Origin: Nostoc indistinguendum CM1-VF10 | GTDB lineage: Bacteria > Cyanobacteriota > Cyanobacteriia > Cyanobacteriales > Nostocaceae | Length of the DNA: 41,795 nt | NCBI GenBank assembly: GCA_019359215.1 | Contig: JAHHHS010000064.1 | Span: 1 to 41,795 of the forward strand | Direction of reading: 5' to 3' | Shown: positions 26,172 to 34,501 of the stretch, one piece after another | How the letters are laid out: each line of letters begins with the position of its first letter | How positions within the stretch are numbered: the stretch's first letter is position 1 | Program-made: the position numbers and the translations under genes | The notes under the pieces: generated by a model | Told to the model about the DNA's origin: nothing | The model's input: only the letters and a program-made list of their open reading frames with translations | Databases searched by the model: none

Positions 26172-26774
26172 ATGACTTACAGCCCACCTAAACTCCTCAC
26201 TTTCGAGCAATTTTTAGTCGAGTATGGGGACAACTCCCGTTACGAACTCATTGACGGAGAACTACGTGACATGGAACCAACTGGCCCTCATGAAGAAGTT
26301 TCAGGAAATATTGCGGGTAGAATTTATGCTGAAATTCTTCGTTCTAATTTAAACTGGCTGATTCCAAAAACTTGTTTGATTAAGCCACCTGCTGCTGAAG
26401 CAACAGCACTCCGTCCAGACGTTATTGTTCTAAATAAAGCAAAACTTAGCAACGAACCACTTTGGCAAAAAGAACCGATTATTTGTAATGGCAATACTAT
26501 TCAGTTAGTTGCTGAAGTTGTGAGTACAAATTGGCAGGATGATTATGCCAGAAAAGTTGAAGAATATGCCTTTCTGCAAATACCAGAATATTGGATTGTA
26601 GATTTTCGCGGTTTGGGTGGCTTGCAATTTATCGGTAATCCCAAACAACCTACCTTCACAATCTGTCAACTAGTTAATGGCATATATCAGCAGCAACAAT
26701 ATCGCTTGGGAGATACTATTTTCTCTTCTCTGTTTCCCAACTTACAACTTAAACTTGACGATATTATGCCATAG
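26172..26774 (+). CDS. Uma2 family (DUF820) PD-(D/E)XK endonuclease
   Basis: A 200-residue protein typical of the Uma2 family, which is greatly expanded in cyanobacteria. Visible landmarks are YELIDGELRDMEPTGPHEEV, RPDVIVLNKAKL (the PD aspartate), VAEVVSTNW (the E-x-V strand in place of E-x-K) and RKVEEYAFLQIPEYWIVD. The fold is of the restriction-endonuclease type. Activity and role of single Uma2 proteins are largely unknown. It lies 43 bp after the DUF1156 gene and before an xisH/xisI relic, in what appears to be an insertion between the methylase and the DUF499 ATPase. Confidence 0.88.
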   Translation: MTYSPPKLLTFEQFLVEYGDNSRYELIDGELRDMEPTGPHEEVSGNIAGRIYAEILRSNLNWLIPKTCLIKPPAAEATALRPDVIVLNKAKLSNEPLWQKEPIICNGNTIQLVAEVVSTNWQDDYARKVEEYAFLQIPEYWIVDFRGLGGLQFIGNPKQPTFTICQLVNGIYQQQQYRLGDTIFSSLFPNLQLKLDDIMP

Positions 26775-26776
26775 TG

Positions 26777-27001
26777 ACCTTATCATATTTGGCAGTGCGC
26801 GACAGCATATTTACAGCTTTGTTTGAAAAAGCAATTGGTACACTTTTAAAAGAAATTAATGACAAAATTTGCATACAACGCGATGACACCGAAGATGGCG
26901 TGACCTAAAAGTTAGTAGCCGCAGGTATTCCAAAAGAGAAAATTGTTTTGCGATTTTACCCGTCTAATCTCAGGGAACACACGGGGTATGCTGTTACGTA
27001 A
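26777..27001 (+). pseudogene. Fused xisH-xisI relic
   Basis: One frame reads YLAVRDSIFTALFEKAIG, like the C-terminal region of XisH (a PD-(D/E)XK-like protein). It runs straight into IQRDDTEDGVT, an in-frame TAA, and LVAAGIPKEKIVLRFYPSNL up to TAA at 26999-27001, which is the XisI C-terminus. XisH and XisI are normally adjacent separate genes (fdxN-element excision control family). A deletion has fused their ends and a stop has followed, so it is not functional. The remaining bases to 27092 hold no gene and probably carry the promoter of the next gene. Confidence 0.65.
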
Positions 27002-27092
27002 GTTTTAAAATATACTATAAATTAAGGCGGCCACTTACGCTAACTAAGAGCCTAGCCGGAAAAATTCTTATTTTATTGTCTAAAAGTTAACT

Positions 27093-30000
27093 ATGGCTAT
27101 TAGTAACCGCGAACGAGTAGGCAGAGCCTTAGAGTCACTACAACAAGGCTTATATCCCTTTGTAGAACGGGAAATGCGGTCAAAATACGGTGATAAATGG
27201 GTAGTCGCTGCTACTCCCTTTGTATCAGAAGACCGTAACCTGCGCCGCCCTGTTGCCCAAATTCTCAAACAGGATGTCTCGGAACTGCTGAAAGTGATGT
27301 GGAATCAGTGGCGAGATTTATTTAAAGAAACTCTAGGTAACGCGGAAAAAAACTTAGTTGGCGAGTTAATGGTCACACGCAACGCTTGGGCGCACAATGA
27401 CGCTTTCTCTACAGATGACACCTATCGCGCCCTCGACAGCATTACCCGCCTCCTCACTGCTATCTCCGCCCCAGAAGCTGATGCTGTGGAAAAACAAAAA
27501 CAAGAACTACTCCGCATCCGCTTTGATGAACAAGCCCGCCGCGAAACTCGCAAAGCAGCAGTTACAGCCATAGAAACCAATCCCGTTGGCGGTCTAAAAT
27601 CTTGGCGAGAAATAGTCACCCCCCATCCCGATGTCGCTTCCGGTCGCTACCAGCAAGCGGAATTCGCTGCTGACCTGTGGCAAGTTTACTTAGATGAAGG
27701 TTCTGATGAATACCGCTTGCCTACAGAATTTTTTCGCCGCACGTATTTGACTGAAGGACTTAAACAACTACTGAGCAACGCCTTACTCCGCCTGTCTGGT
27801 CAAAGCGGCGACCCTGTAATTGAACTGCAAACTAACTTTGGCGGTGGTAAAACCCACGCGATGCTGGCATTGTATCACTTGTTCTTTGGAGTTTCTGCAA
27901 GCGTTTTACCAGGATTAGAACCAGTTTTTGCCACGGCTGGTGTCTCAGAACTGCCTGAAAATGTCAAAACTGTTGTCTTAGTAGGCAATAAAATATCCCC
28001 CGGTCAACTGCATAAAAAGAAAGACGGTACTGTTGTAAGAACACTTTGGGGTGAAATAGCTTGGCAATTAGGCGGTAAAGAAGGTTATGAGATGGTGCGG
28101 GAAGCTGACGAAACCGCTACTAACCCCGGTGACAACCTCAAACATCTATTTAACCGCTATGCCCCCTGCCTCATTCTCATTGATGAATGGGTATCCTACG
28201 CCCGTCAACTCCATGATGGCAGGGATTTACCAGCAGGCAGCTTTGATACTCACTTCACCTTTGCTCAAACCATAAGCGAATCAGCCAAAAACGCCGATCG
28301 CACACTGTTAGTAGTCAGTATACCTGCTTCTGACATTGAAATTGGGGGCGACAGAGGGAAAGAAGCCCTCAACCGCTTAAAAAATGCTATTGGTCGGGTT
28401 GAGTCCCCCTGGCGACCTGCTAGTGCGGAAGAAAGTTTTGAAATTGTGCGTCGTCGCTTGTTCCAACCCCTTACCGATTCCAACTTATTTGTTGCCCGTG
28501 ATGCAGTGATACGTGCATTCAGCGAAATGTATCGCACCCAGTCCCAGGAATTCCCCTTAGAGTGCCGAGAAGCAGACTACGAACGCCGCCTGAAAGAAGC
28601 CTATCCCATCCATCCCGAACTTTTTGACCGCCTTTACAGCGACTGGTCTACCTTAGATAAATTTCAACGCACTAGGGGTGTACTGCGCCTGATGGCTAAG
28701 GTAATTCACTTTCTCTGGGAGCAGAGCGATCGCTCTTTAATGATTCTACCGGCTAATGTACCTATGGCTGACACCCAAGTACAGTCAGAACTCACCCGCT
28801 ACTTAGAAGACTCCTGGGTGCCTGTCATTGAAAAGGACGTGGATGGTACTAACTCCCTGCCCGTTGCCCTCGATGGTCAAAATCCCAACCTGGGACGCTA
28901 CTCTGCTTGTCGCCGCGTCACCCGCACTATTTACCTTGGCTCTGCTCCCACTTTAAGAGCCGCTAACCGAGGTTTAGAAGACCGCCGCATCAAACTCGGC
29001 TGCGTCCAGCCTGGTGAAAGTGCTGCCACCTTCGGTGATGCCCTGCGCCGCCTTAGCGACCAAGCCACTTATCTCTATGTAGGCGATGGTAATCGTTACT
29101 GGATATCAACTCAACCCAATGTTACCCGCACAGCCCAAGACCGTGCTAACCAAATTCAACAAGATGCAGACCGTGTTTGGGAAGAGATTATTCGCAGGCT
29201 AAGGGCTGACAAGGAGCGTGGTGAATTTGCTGGAGTCCACGTAGCCCCCAATTCCAGTGCAGATATCCCAGATGATGAAAACATGGGAGTGCGGTTAGTT
29301 GTCCTGGGGCCACAGTATTCACACAATGGCAAAGCCAAAGATAGCTCTGCCTATGAGAAAGTCACAGAAATTGTCTCCTATAAAGGAGCTAGCCCCCGTT
29401 ATTGTAAGAATCTGCTGTTGTTCCTAACACCAGACAAAACCAAACTTGATGGTTTAGTGCAGTCTGTTTGTCAATTCTTAGCTTGGGATTCCATTGTTGG
29501 TGACAAGGATACTTTAAATCTGGATGTTTCCCAAAGTAAGCAAGCAACGCAAAAACAAAAAGATACCGATAAAACTGTCGATTTTTTACTGCAAGAAACT
29601 TACCAGTGGTTGCTAGTTCCTACTCAACCCGACCCACAAAATCCCATTATTTGGGAAGAAATTCGCCTCCAAGGACAAGATTCTCTAATTCTTCGTGCCA
29701 GTCGCAAACTAATCCATGAAGAACACCTGATTGCTAATTATTCTGCCTCACGTCTGCGCCTAGAAGTTCTTGACCTTTATATCTGGCGCAATGCCAACCA
29801 CATTGATCTGAAAGCACTGTGGAAATACCTGACCAACTACCCCTATTTACCCCGCCTGAAAAATGAACAAGTCCTACTAGATGCTGTTCAAGAAGGAGTG
29901 GCAGCATTGCTGCGAACAGAAAACTTTGCTTATGCTACTGGCTACGATGAAGCCAAGCAACGCTATTTAGGATTGAAAGCTTGTGAAGGTATTACAGCAA

Positions 30001-30431
30001 CACTTAGTAGCCAAAGCTGGCTCGTTAAACCCGATGTCGCAGATCGGCAACTGAATGCAGATGCAGATGAACAACAGCGTCAGCAACAAGAAGAACAGAT
30101 TGCCAGGGGAGAGAGTGCGATCGATGACAACAGCACTGTTATTACAGATAATGCTGGAACAAGTTCAGACAATTCCATTACTACACCACAGAAGCAATTG
30201 CGCCGTTTTTATGGGTCAATAGATTTAGATCCACTTCGTGTTACAAGAGATGCCGGACTTGTAGCCAATGAAGTTCTGCAACACCTAGCAAGTTTAGTAG
30301 GTGCAGATGTACAAGTAACTTTGGAAGTTCAGGTGCAATTACCTGACGGAGTACCAGACCATGTGATTCGCACAGTAAGTGAAAATTGTCGCACCTTAAA
30401 GTTTAAAAACCACGGTTTTGAGGATGAATAA
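27093..30431 (+). CDS. DUF499 family AAA+ ATPase of a defence cassette
   Basis: A 1112-residue, apparently intact ATPase. An N-terminal Swt1/HEPN-like helical region (about residues 1-120, with WNQWRDLFKETLG and VTRNAWAHNDAF) precedes Walker A TNFGGGKTHAMLALY (about 247-261) and Walker B CLILIDEWVSYARQL (about 357-371). The C-terminal part is long and helical and ends in a small alpha/beta domain (SIDLDPLRVTRDAG). DUF499 ATPases (related to BrxC/PglY) travel with DUF1156 methylases and SNF2-DUF3883 helicases in phage-defence islands, as here. It is separated from the methylase by the Uma2 gene and the xisH-xisI relic, so the original operon has been interrupted. Function in defence is inferred. 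Confidence 0.87.
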   Translation: MAISNRERVGRALESLQQGLYPFVEREMRSKYGDKWVVAATPFVSEDRNLRRPVAQILKQDVSELLKVMWNQWRDLFKETLGNAEKNLVGELMVTRNAWAHNDAFSTDDTYRALDSITRLLTAISAPEADAVEKQKQELLRIRFDEQARRETRKAAVTAIETNPVGGLKSWREIVTPHPDVASGRYQQAEFAADLWQVYLDEGSDEYRLPTEFFRRTYLTEGLKQLLSNALLRLSGQSGDPVIELQTNFGGGKTHAMLALYHLFFGVSASVLPGLEPVFATAGVSELPENVKTVVLVGNKISPGQLHKKKDGTVVRTLWGEIAWQLGGKEGYEMVREADETATNPGDNLKHLFNRYAPCLILIDEWVSYARQLHDGRDLPAGSFDTHFTFAQTISESAKNADRTLLVVSIPASDIEIGGDRGKEALNRLKNAIGRVESPWRPASAEESFEIVRRRLFQPLTDSNLFVARDAVIRAFSEMYRTQSQEFPLECREADYERRLKEAYPIHPELFDRLYSDWSTLDKFQRTRGVLRLMAKVIHFLWEQSDRSLMILPANVPMADTQVQSELTRYLEDSWVPVIEKDVDGTNSLPVALDGQNPNLGRYSACRRVTRTIYLGSAPTLRAANRGLEDRRIKLGCVQPGESAATFGDALRRLSDQATYLYVGDGNRYWISTQPNVTRTAQDRANQIQQDADRVWEEIIRRLRADKERGEFAGVHVAPNSSADIPDDENMGVRLVVLGPQYSHNGKAKDSSAYEKVTEIVSYKGASPRYCKNLLLFLTPDKTKLDGLVQSVCQFLAWDSIVGDKDTLNLDVSQSKQATQKQKDTDKTVDFLLQETYQWLLVPTQPDPQNPIIWEEIRLQGQDSLILRASRKLIHEEHLIANYSASRLRLEVLDLYIWRNANHIDLKALWKYLTNYPYLPRLKNEQVLLDAVQEGVAALLRTENFAYATGYDEAKQRYLGLKACEGITATLSSQSWLVKPDVADRQLNADADEQQRQQQEEQIARGESAIDDNSTVITDNAGTSSDNSITTPQKQLRRFYGSIDLDPLRVTRDAGLVANEVLQHLASLVGADVQVTLEVQVQLPDGVPDHVIRTVSENCRTLKFKNHGFEDE

Positions 30432-30566
30432 GTTTAAGGTGTACAAAAGATTATGCCAAAAAAATTTTTAGAGTAATTGCATAACTGGTTTTAATCAAAA
30501 ACTTTTTCCTCAATTATTGTTAAAATCGCTTGTTCAAACTTTATCTAAAAAAATATAATATCCAAT

Positions 30567-31577
30567 TCAATCCAACCCATCCATCAATAGCTCAGACATC
30601 TCCAGTTGATCGCGGTTGCGGTTGTCGTCGTAAATCTGGAGCGTATTTAGTTTGGCGTGTCTGCTGAGTTTTTGAGCTTTGCGGACGTTGCCATCAGTCT
30701 TTTCAAGTACAGCTGTAATAGCACTGTGGCGGCAACGGTGCGGACTCATGTGCTTTTCAACACCAGCCCGTTTAAACAATCGCTTGACTATTTTATAAAT
30801 GCCATCCCCAGTTAACCTGTGACCAGAATTTTGAAAGTCAACCGAGGTAAATAACGGGCGGGACAAAGACATTTCACCACCACGGGCAATCAGCCAGTCA
30901 GTAATCGCTATCACAGTAACTTTTGGCAGATTGACTGTCACTCGTACTTGCTTGCCCTTGCCAAAAATTGATAGCGTCCCTCTAGATGCGTCAAAATGTC
31001 TTACATCTAAGGTGCTAATCTCATTTCTCCTCAAAGCATTGCCCCACAGTAGCAGCAACAAAGCATAGTCCCGTTTCCCCGCCAACGTCGAGCGATCGCA
31101 CTGCCGGATCACGCTCAAAAATTCCGGCTCAGTTACACCGCTAGTGTCGCGGTAGAGCTGCACTGGGATACTGTCTACATCCACAGCATAGTTGCACACA
31201 CCCAGCTTTCGCCCATAAGTAATCAGAGATTTAATTGCAGCCAGTCGGCGGTTAATCGTGTTAGGTGATAACCCAGCTTCCGCCAGTATGGCTCTATATT
31301 TAGTCACTACCTGGGTAGCTTTGTGACCTGATAGATGCAAAAATTCCAAGATAGAATCGCGTTGTGGTGGTTGCCCAGTCATGCGAACAAAGAAATCCGT
31401 AATGTCTCGGCGGTATCCTCTACGGGTTCCCTCACTGTTTTTCGAGCGAAGCAACTCCTCAAGCACGTCGGGGTCAGAGTCAATTACACCAGCAAAGTAT
31501 GCCTCAATTTTGGCACTGAGGGCATTTTCTAATTTTTGGACTACAACCAACTCAACGGATTCTGTATCTTTGCTCAT
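30567..31577 (-). CDS. Tyrosine recombinase / integrase (XerC/D-like)
   Basis: A 336-residue phage-integrase-family recombinase. The ATG at 31577 (MSKDTESVEL) is chosen. An open extension to 31631 is possible, but its sequence is poor and the later start follows GGTGGGG. The N-terminal SAM-like core-binding domain includes GTRRGYRRDITDFF. The catalytic set is visible: Arg in NALRRNEIS, Lys in FGKGKQVRV, His-x-x-Arg in SPHRCRHS, His in LSRHAKLN and Tyr in LQIYDDNR. Likely roles are plasmid dimer resolution or integration. Inverted repeats that could be its site lie just upstream (31636-31735). It converges on the DUF499 gene across 135 bp. Confidence 0.9.
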   Translation of the reverse strand: MSKDTESVELVVVQKLENALSAKIEAYFAGVIDSDPDVLEELLRSKNSEGTRRGYRRDITDFFVRMTGQPPQRDSILEFLHLSGHKATQVVTKYRAILAEAGLSPNTINRRLAAIKSLITYGRKLGVCNYAVDVDSIPVQLYRDTSGVTEPEFLSVIRQCDRSTLAGKRDYALLLLLWGNALRRNEISTLDVRHFDASRGTLSIFGKGKQVRVTVNLPKVTVIAITDWLIARGGEMSLSRPLFTSVDFQNSGHRLTGDGIYKIVKRLFKRAGVEKHMSPHRCRHSAITAVLEKTDGNVRKAQKLSRHAKLNTLQIYDDNRNRDQLEMSELLMDGLD

Positions 31578-31635
31578 GACCCCACCCAGGCTACGGTATT
31601 GAAAACGGAGTTTTCCAATACCGACTACCATTATC

Positions 31636-31735
31636 CAGCTGTTGGGGTCATAGTGTTGGGGTTCGCGCCTTTTGTCTACCCTTGGTTGATAAATTGTTGC
31701 TATCGCTGTGTGATATCAACTGTAGACAACAGCTG
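31636..31735. repeat. Overlapping inverted repeats upstream of the recombinase gene
   Basis: CAGCTGTTG at 31636-31644 pairs with CAACAGCTG at 31727-31735. TTGTCTAC at 31672-31679 pairs with GTAGACAA at 31722-31729. The two right arms overlap by three bases. It is 60-160 bp upstream of the recombinase start, where recombination or regulatory sites are often found. Confidence 0.55.
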
Positions 31736-31831
31736 ACACCGCTCTTGCTTGAGCCAGATGCACAGATTAAGGATACCTCTTGCTTCTAGCTTTTATTGGT
31801 AATAGAATATTTTTTTTAAATTGACTGGCTA

Positions 31832-32008
31832 GAAACTGTGGCGTGCCATTGGAATCAAAGCCCAACTCCTTTTGAATGGGCAGGTAAACGATCTGCTCGT
31901 CGTCAACGTACTCGTTGGCGATCGCACCAACATCGATTAGGCGGTTCTGGTGCTTGTACTACTCGACACATTAGAACCCCTAAAATAATTTTACAAAAAT
32001 GGCTATAA
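31832..32008 (+). pseudogene. C-terminal relic of a transposase (IS630-like)
   Basis: A frame ending at TAA 32006-32008 reads HWNQSPTPFEWAGKR, then many arginines, then GGSGACTTRHIRTP. This resembles the C-terminal end of IS630-type transposases as I remember them. No start, no DDE core and no partner inverted repeat is visible. From 32009 to 32328 I see no gene. Confidence 0.5.
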
Positions 32009-32328
32009 GCGTGCCAAATGACCCAATAGTTCCATTTGATTTGCGTTCTCTCATATCGCTTTTAGTCTAGACTCCAGACCATAAGGAATATTAGTTAATT
32101 GCTGAGTAAAATCAATTACAAACCAATATTAATTTTGATAACCATCTTGTAATGAAGTAACTTAGGTGCAAGATATGAGAGTAAATTTTCAGTATAACCA
32201 TTAAACCTAATAGTACAGATCAGGGTGATTATTCTTTTGTTTAAGTGCATAAATCAGAAAATGGTTTGTAATAAACTATGTATAGGCCGTAATAAATTCA
32301 GTTCTAGTAAAGCTTGAGGGGGGACAAA

Positions 32329-33063
32329 ATGTTTAATAACTTCTCGCTATTTACAAAATTAAGTAATTGTCGACACAAAGTCATATCTAATAATTCATCT
32401 ATTAGCCCTATAAAAAATAATTTTGTACTAAGAAGATTTATTCCCATATCGGCTTTGGTATTAATATTCTCAGTTCCAATTCATACAGTGAAAGCTCAAA
32501 TATCTGATCAGACTACACAAGTTGCAGACATTGATTATCGTAAGATTGAATTACGCGAACAAGCAATAGATCTATTTCGAGATATTATACCTTTAGATAT
32601 TCTAGAATTAACTAATGTTAAACGAAAAGAGTATGGTTTGTCACCGCTAACGCGTTCTAACGTATTAGATATTGCTGCCAATTGTCATGCAAAAGATATT
32701 GCACAAAATATGAATTATTATTATGAAATTATTCAATCACCATTAAACCAAGAAAGACAGAAAGTTCATATTGGATCAGATGGATCTAGCGTTTTAGATC
32801 GTATTATACGATCTGGCTATCTACAAATTTATTATGGAGAAAACATTGCAATTCAAGATAATGCTACAGCTGAGGATGCAATTAATGCTTGGATGAATAG
32901 TGACATACATAGAGGAAATATTTTAAACCCTAACTATACAGAAATAGGAATTGGTTATTCACGCGTAGATAATGGTACCGGTTACATAGGTAATTTTGTA
33001 CAGGTTTTTGGTTCACCAATGACAGGAGATTTTTTAACTTTTGTTAATCCTTACTGCAATTAA
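32329..33063 (+). CDS. Secreted CAP (SCP/PR-1) domain protein
   Basis: A 244-residue protein. The ATG at 32329 is chosen over the TTG at 32314 because GAGGGGGGA precedes it by 4-5 nt. The N-terminus is long and basic, then hydrophobic (FIPISALVLIFSVPIHTVKA), with probable cleavage after VKA, so it is likely exported. The CAP domain spans about residues 85-235: LTNVKRKEYGLSPLTRS, an expected catalytic-pocket His region (NCHAKDIAQNM), YYGENIAI, NAWMNSDIHRGNILNP and YTEIGIGYS. CAP proteins are widespread; in bacteria their role is mostly unknown. It is AT-rich and stands alone. Confidence 0.88.
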   Translation: MFNNFSLFTKLSNCRHKVISNNSSISPIKNNFVLRRFIPISALVLIFSVPIHTVKAQISDQTTQVADIDYRKIELREQAIDLFRDIIPLDILELTNVKRKEYGLSPLTRSNVLDIAANCHAKDIAQNMNYYYEIIQSPLNQERQKVHIGSDGSSVLDRIIRSGYLQIYYGENIAIQDNATAEDAINAWMNSDIHRGNILNPNYTEIGIGYSRVDNGTGYIGNFVQVFGSPMTGDFLTFVNPYCN

Positions 33064-33300
33064 CAAAGTAACAATTAATTTTTTCAAGGCAGTCAAGGTA
33101 CAGCACAAATAACTTTAATTAAAGGAGTACACCACTCCCCCACCTTCAACCCGATATGCTGCAAATAGTTAGTATGTTTTAGGCGAATATGACTAACACG
33201 CTTGGGAGCTAAGTCTTCTATAAGGCTTACATAATAAGCATTTCAGAATTTTATGCGCTTCTTGAGACAGCAATCAACTACGCTGTGATGTAGGCACTCG

Positions 33301-33490
33301 CTTCAATCATAGTTGAAGTTCCGCTAATGCCTAAAGTCGGAACTTTCCCCTGGCATTAGGGCTTTTATTGCTTCTACTAACCAAGCATTCCGGGTTCAAA
33401 TTGGTCAAAGTACCAACTCAAATTGTAAATTCGGTACTTTTTCAAGTGTTCGTACCAGAAAAATTCCTCAATTTTAAACTAGACAGTTTA
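33301..33490. other. Cluster of four stem-loops in gene-free DNA
   Basis: Within the gene-free gap 33064-33606 there are four stems: CTTCAA/TTGAAG (33301-33318); CTAATGCC/GGCATTAG (33324-33359) with a nested AAAGT/ACTTT; AAAGTACC/GGTACTTT (33407-33440) followed by TTC; and TAAACT/AGTTTA (33475-33490). The second and third could terminate transcription from the CAP gene, with partial T-tracts after them. No protein frame of note is seen here. A small RNA or a single-strand initiation site is possible but unproven. Confidence 0.5.
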
Positions 33491-33606
33491 GTTTGCCCCT
33501 GGACGCAGCTTCCGTAACACTACCCCAGTTAGGGATATAGAGATTTTGTACAAAAATAAACCCCACCACTCCCCGACTTAATCCTTTCGCTCTCCTCACC
33601 AATACA

Positions 33607-34278
33607 TCATTCATTCACAATCAAGTTATAGTCAATATAACCAAGCATTGCCCCTCTTTTTATCGCCTCATAACGGTTCTTGACGTGCCATTTACTATAT
33701 AAATCACTGGCATAGCATTTGACTGTACTAACTGAGAGAAACATTTCTTTGGCAATATCTTGAAAAACTAAACCCTGAGCCAGTAAACGCAGGACTTGTA
33801 TTTGTCGCTCAGTAGGTGGTTCAAACAAGTTTTTGTCAGCAAAACTAGGGTCGATATATCTGTTGTGATAAAGGCTTTCTAATAATTTTTTAGCCAGCTT
33901 CGGGTCAAGCAGGCATTCATCAAAGTAAGCTCTCTTGATGGCTAGTTCAATCAATTCTACATCAGCACTTTTTAGCATATAAGAATCAGCCCCATGACGG
34001 AAAGCTGAATTAATAAAGTCTGAATGAGTCTGATTAGTAAAAATCACCACTTTACTATTAGTCTTTCTTTTAATTGAGCGAGTCAGTTCTAAACCACTCA
34101 TATCGGGCAATAGTAAATCAACTAACACAACATCAGGATTGGTCTGTTCAATTAACTGAAACCCTAGCTTTCCACTGGTGGCATCACCAGTTACTTCTAT
34201 ATCAGGAGATTGTGAAATAGCACCTTTGATGCCTAAGAGTGTGAATGTTTCTGGTTCAACAATTACTATTCTCAGCAT
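33607..34278 (-). CDS. NarL/FixJ-type response regulator
   Basis: A 223-residue protein. The receiver domain has Glu8, phospho-acceptor Asp54 in VLVDLLLPDMSG, Thr81 in IFTNQ and Lys103 in YMLKS. The second acidic pocket residue next to Glu8 is Pro (VEPE), which is unusual and could weaken magnesium binding. A LuxR-type helix-turn-helix follows at about 155-215 (TERQIQVLRLLAQG, DIAKEMFLSVSTVKCYASDL). No sensor kinase is encoded on the plasmid, so any partner is chromosomal. The ATG at 34278 has AGAGGA about 12 nt upstream. Its upstream region is the GTGTC array at 34333-34494, so autoregulation through these motifs is a simple hypothesis. Confidence 0.88.
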   Translation of the reverse strand: MLRIVIVEPETFTLLGIKGAISQSPDIEVTGDATSGKLGFQLIEQTNPDVVLVDLLLPDMSGLELTRSIKRKTNSKVVIFTNQTHSDFINSAFRHGADSYMLKSADVELIELAIKRAYFDECLLDPKLAKKLLESLYHNRYIDPSFADKNLFEPPTERQIQVLRLLAQGLVFQDIAKEMFLSVSTVKCYASDLYSKWHVKNRYEAIKRGAMLGYIDYNLIVNE

Positions 34279-34332
34279 GATTTTATTAATCCTCTAATAA
34301 TAAATGGCTATTTATTCGGTTATTTCTTATTG

Positions 34333-34494
34333 GTGTCTAGCGGACACGTTGAAGACACTTGGTGTCTGGGTAGTGTCTGGGGTCGTGTCTGGCGGTGTCT
34401 GTGCTGTATAAGGGTTTTGGGCTTTGGTGTCTGTGGTGTCTGGTGTCCTGTGTCCGCGAAAAAAGGGCGGTTTTGGGGCTAGACACCAGACACC
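34333..34494. repeat. GTGTC motif array upstream of the response regulator gene
   Basis: GTGTC occurs on the plus strand at 34333, 34362, 34373, 34385, 34395, 34427, 34436, 34443 and 34450, and inverted (GACAC) at 34343, 34354, 34482 and 34489. From 34333 to 34395 the steps are 10, 11, 8, 11, 12 and 10 bp, close to one helical turn. GGTGTCTGGTGTC at 34435-34447 is perfectly inverted at 34482-34494 around a 34-bp loop. It fills the gap between the membrane ATPase gene and the regulator gene. It may be an operator array, iterons of an origin, or a transfer site. Confidence 0.88.
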
Positions 34495-34501
34495 TTAGCA
34501 G

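Noticed and set aside
34333..34494. GTGTC repeats as a CRISPR array
   Set aside because: Units are 5-9 bp, irregularly spaced, on both strands, with no unique spacers and no cas genes.
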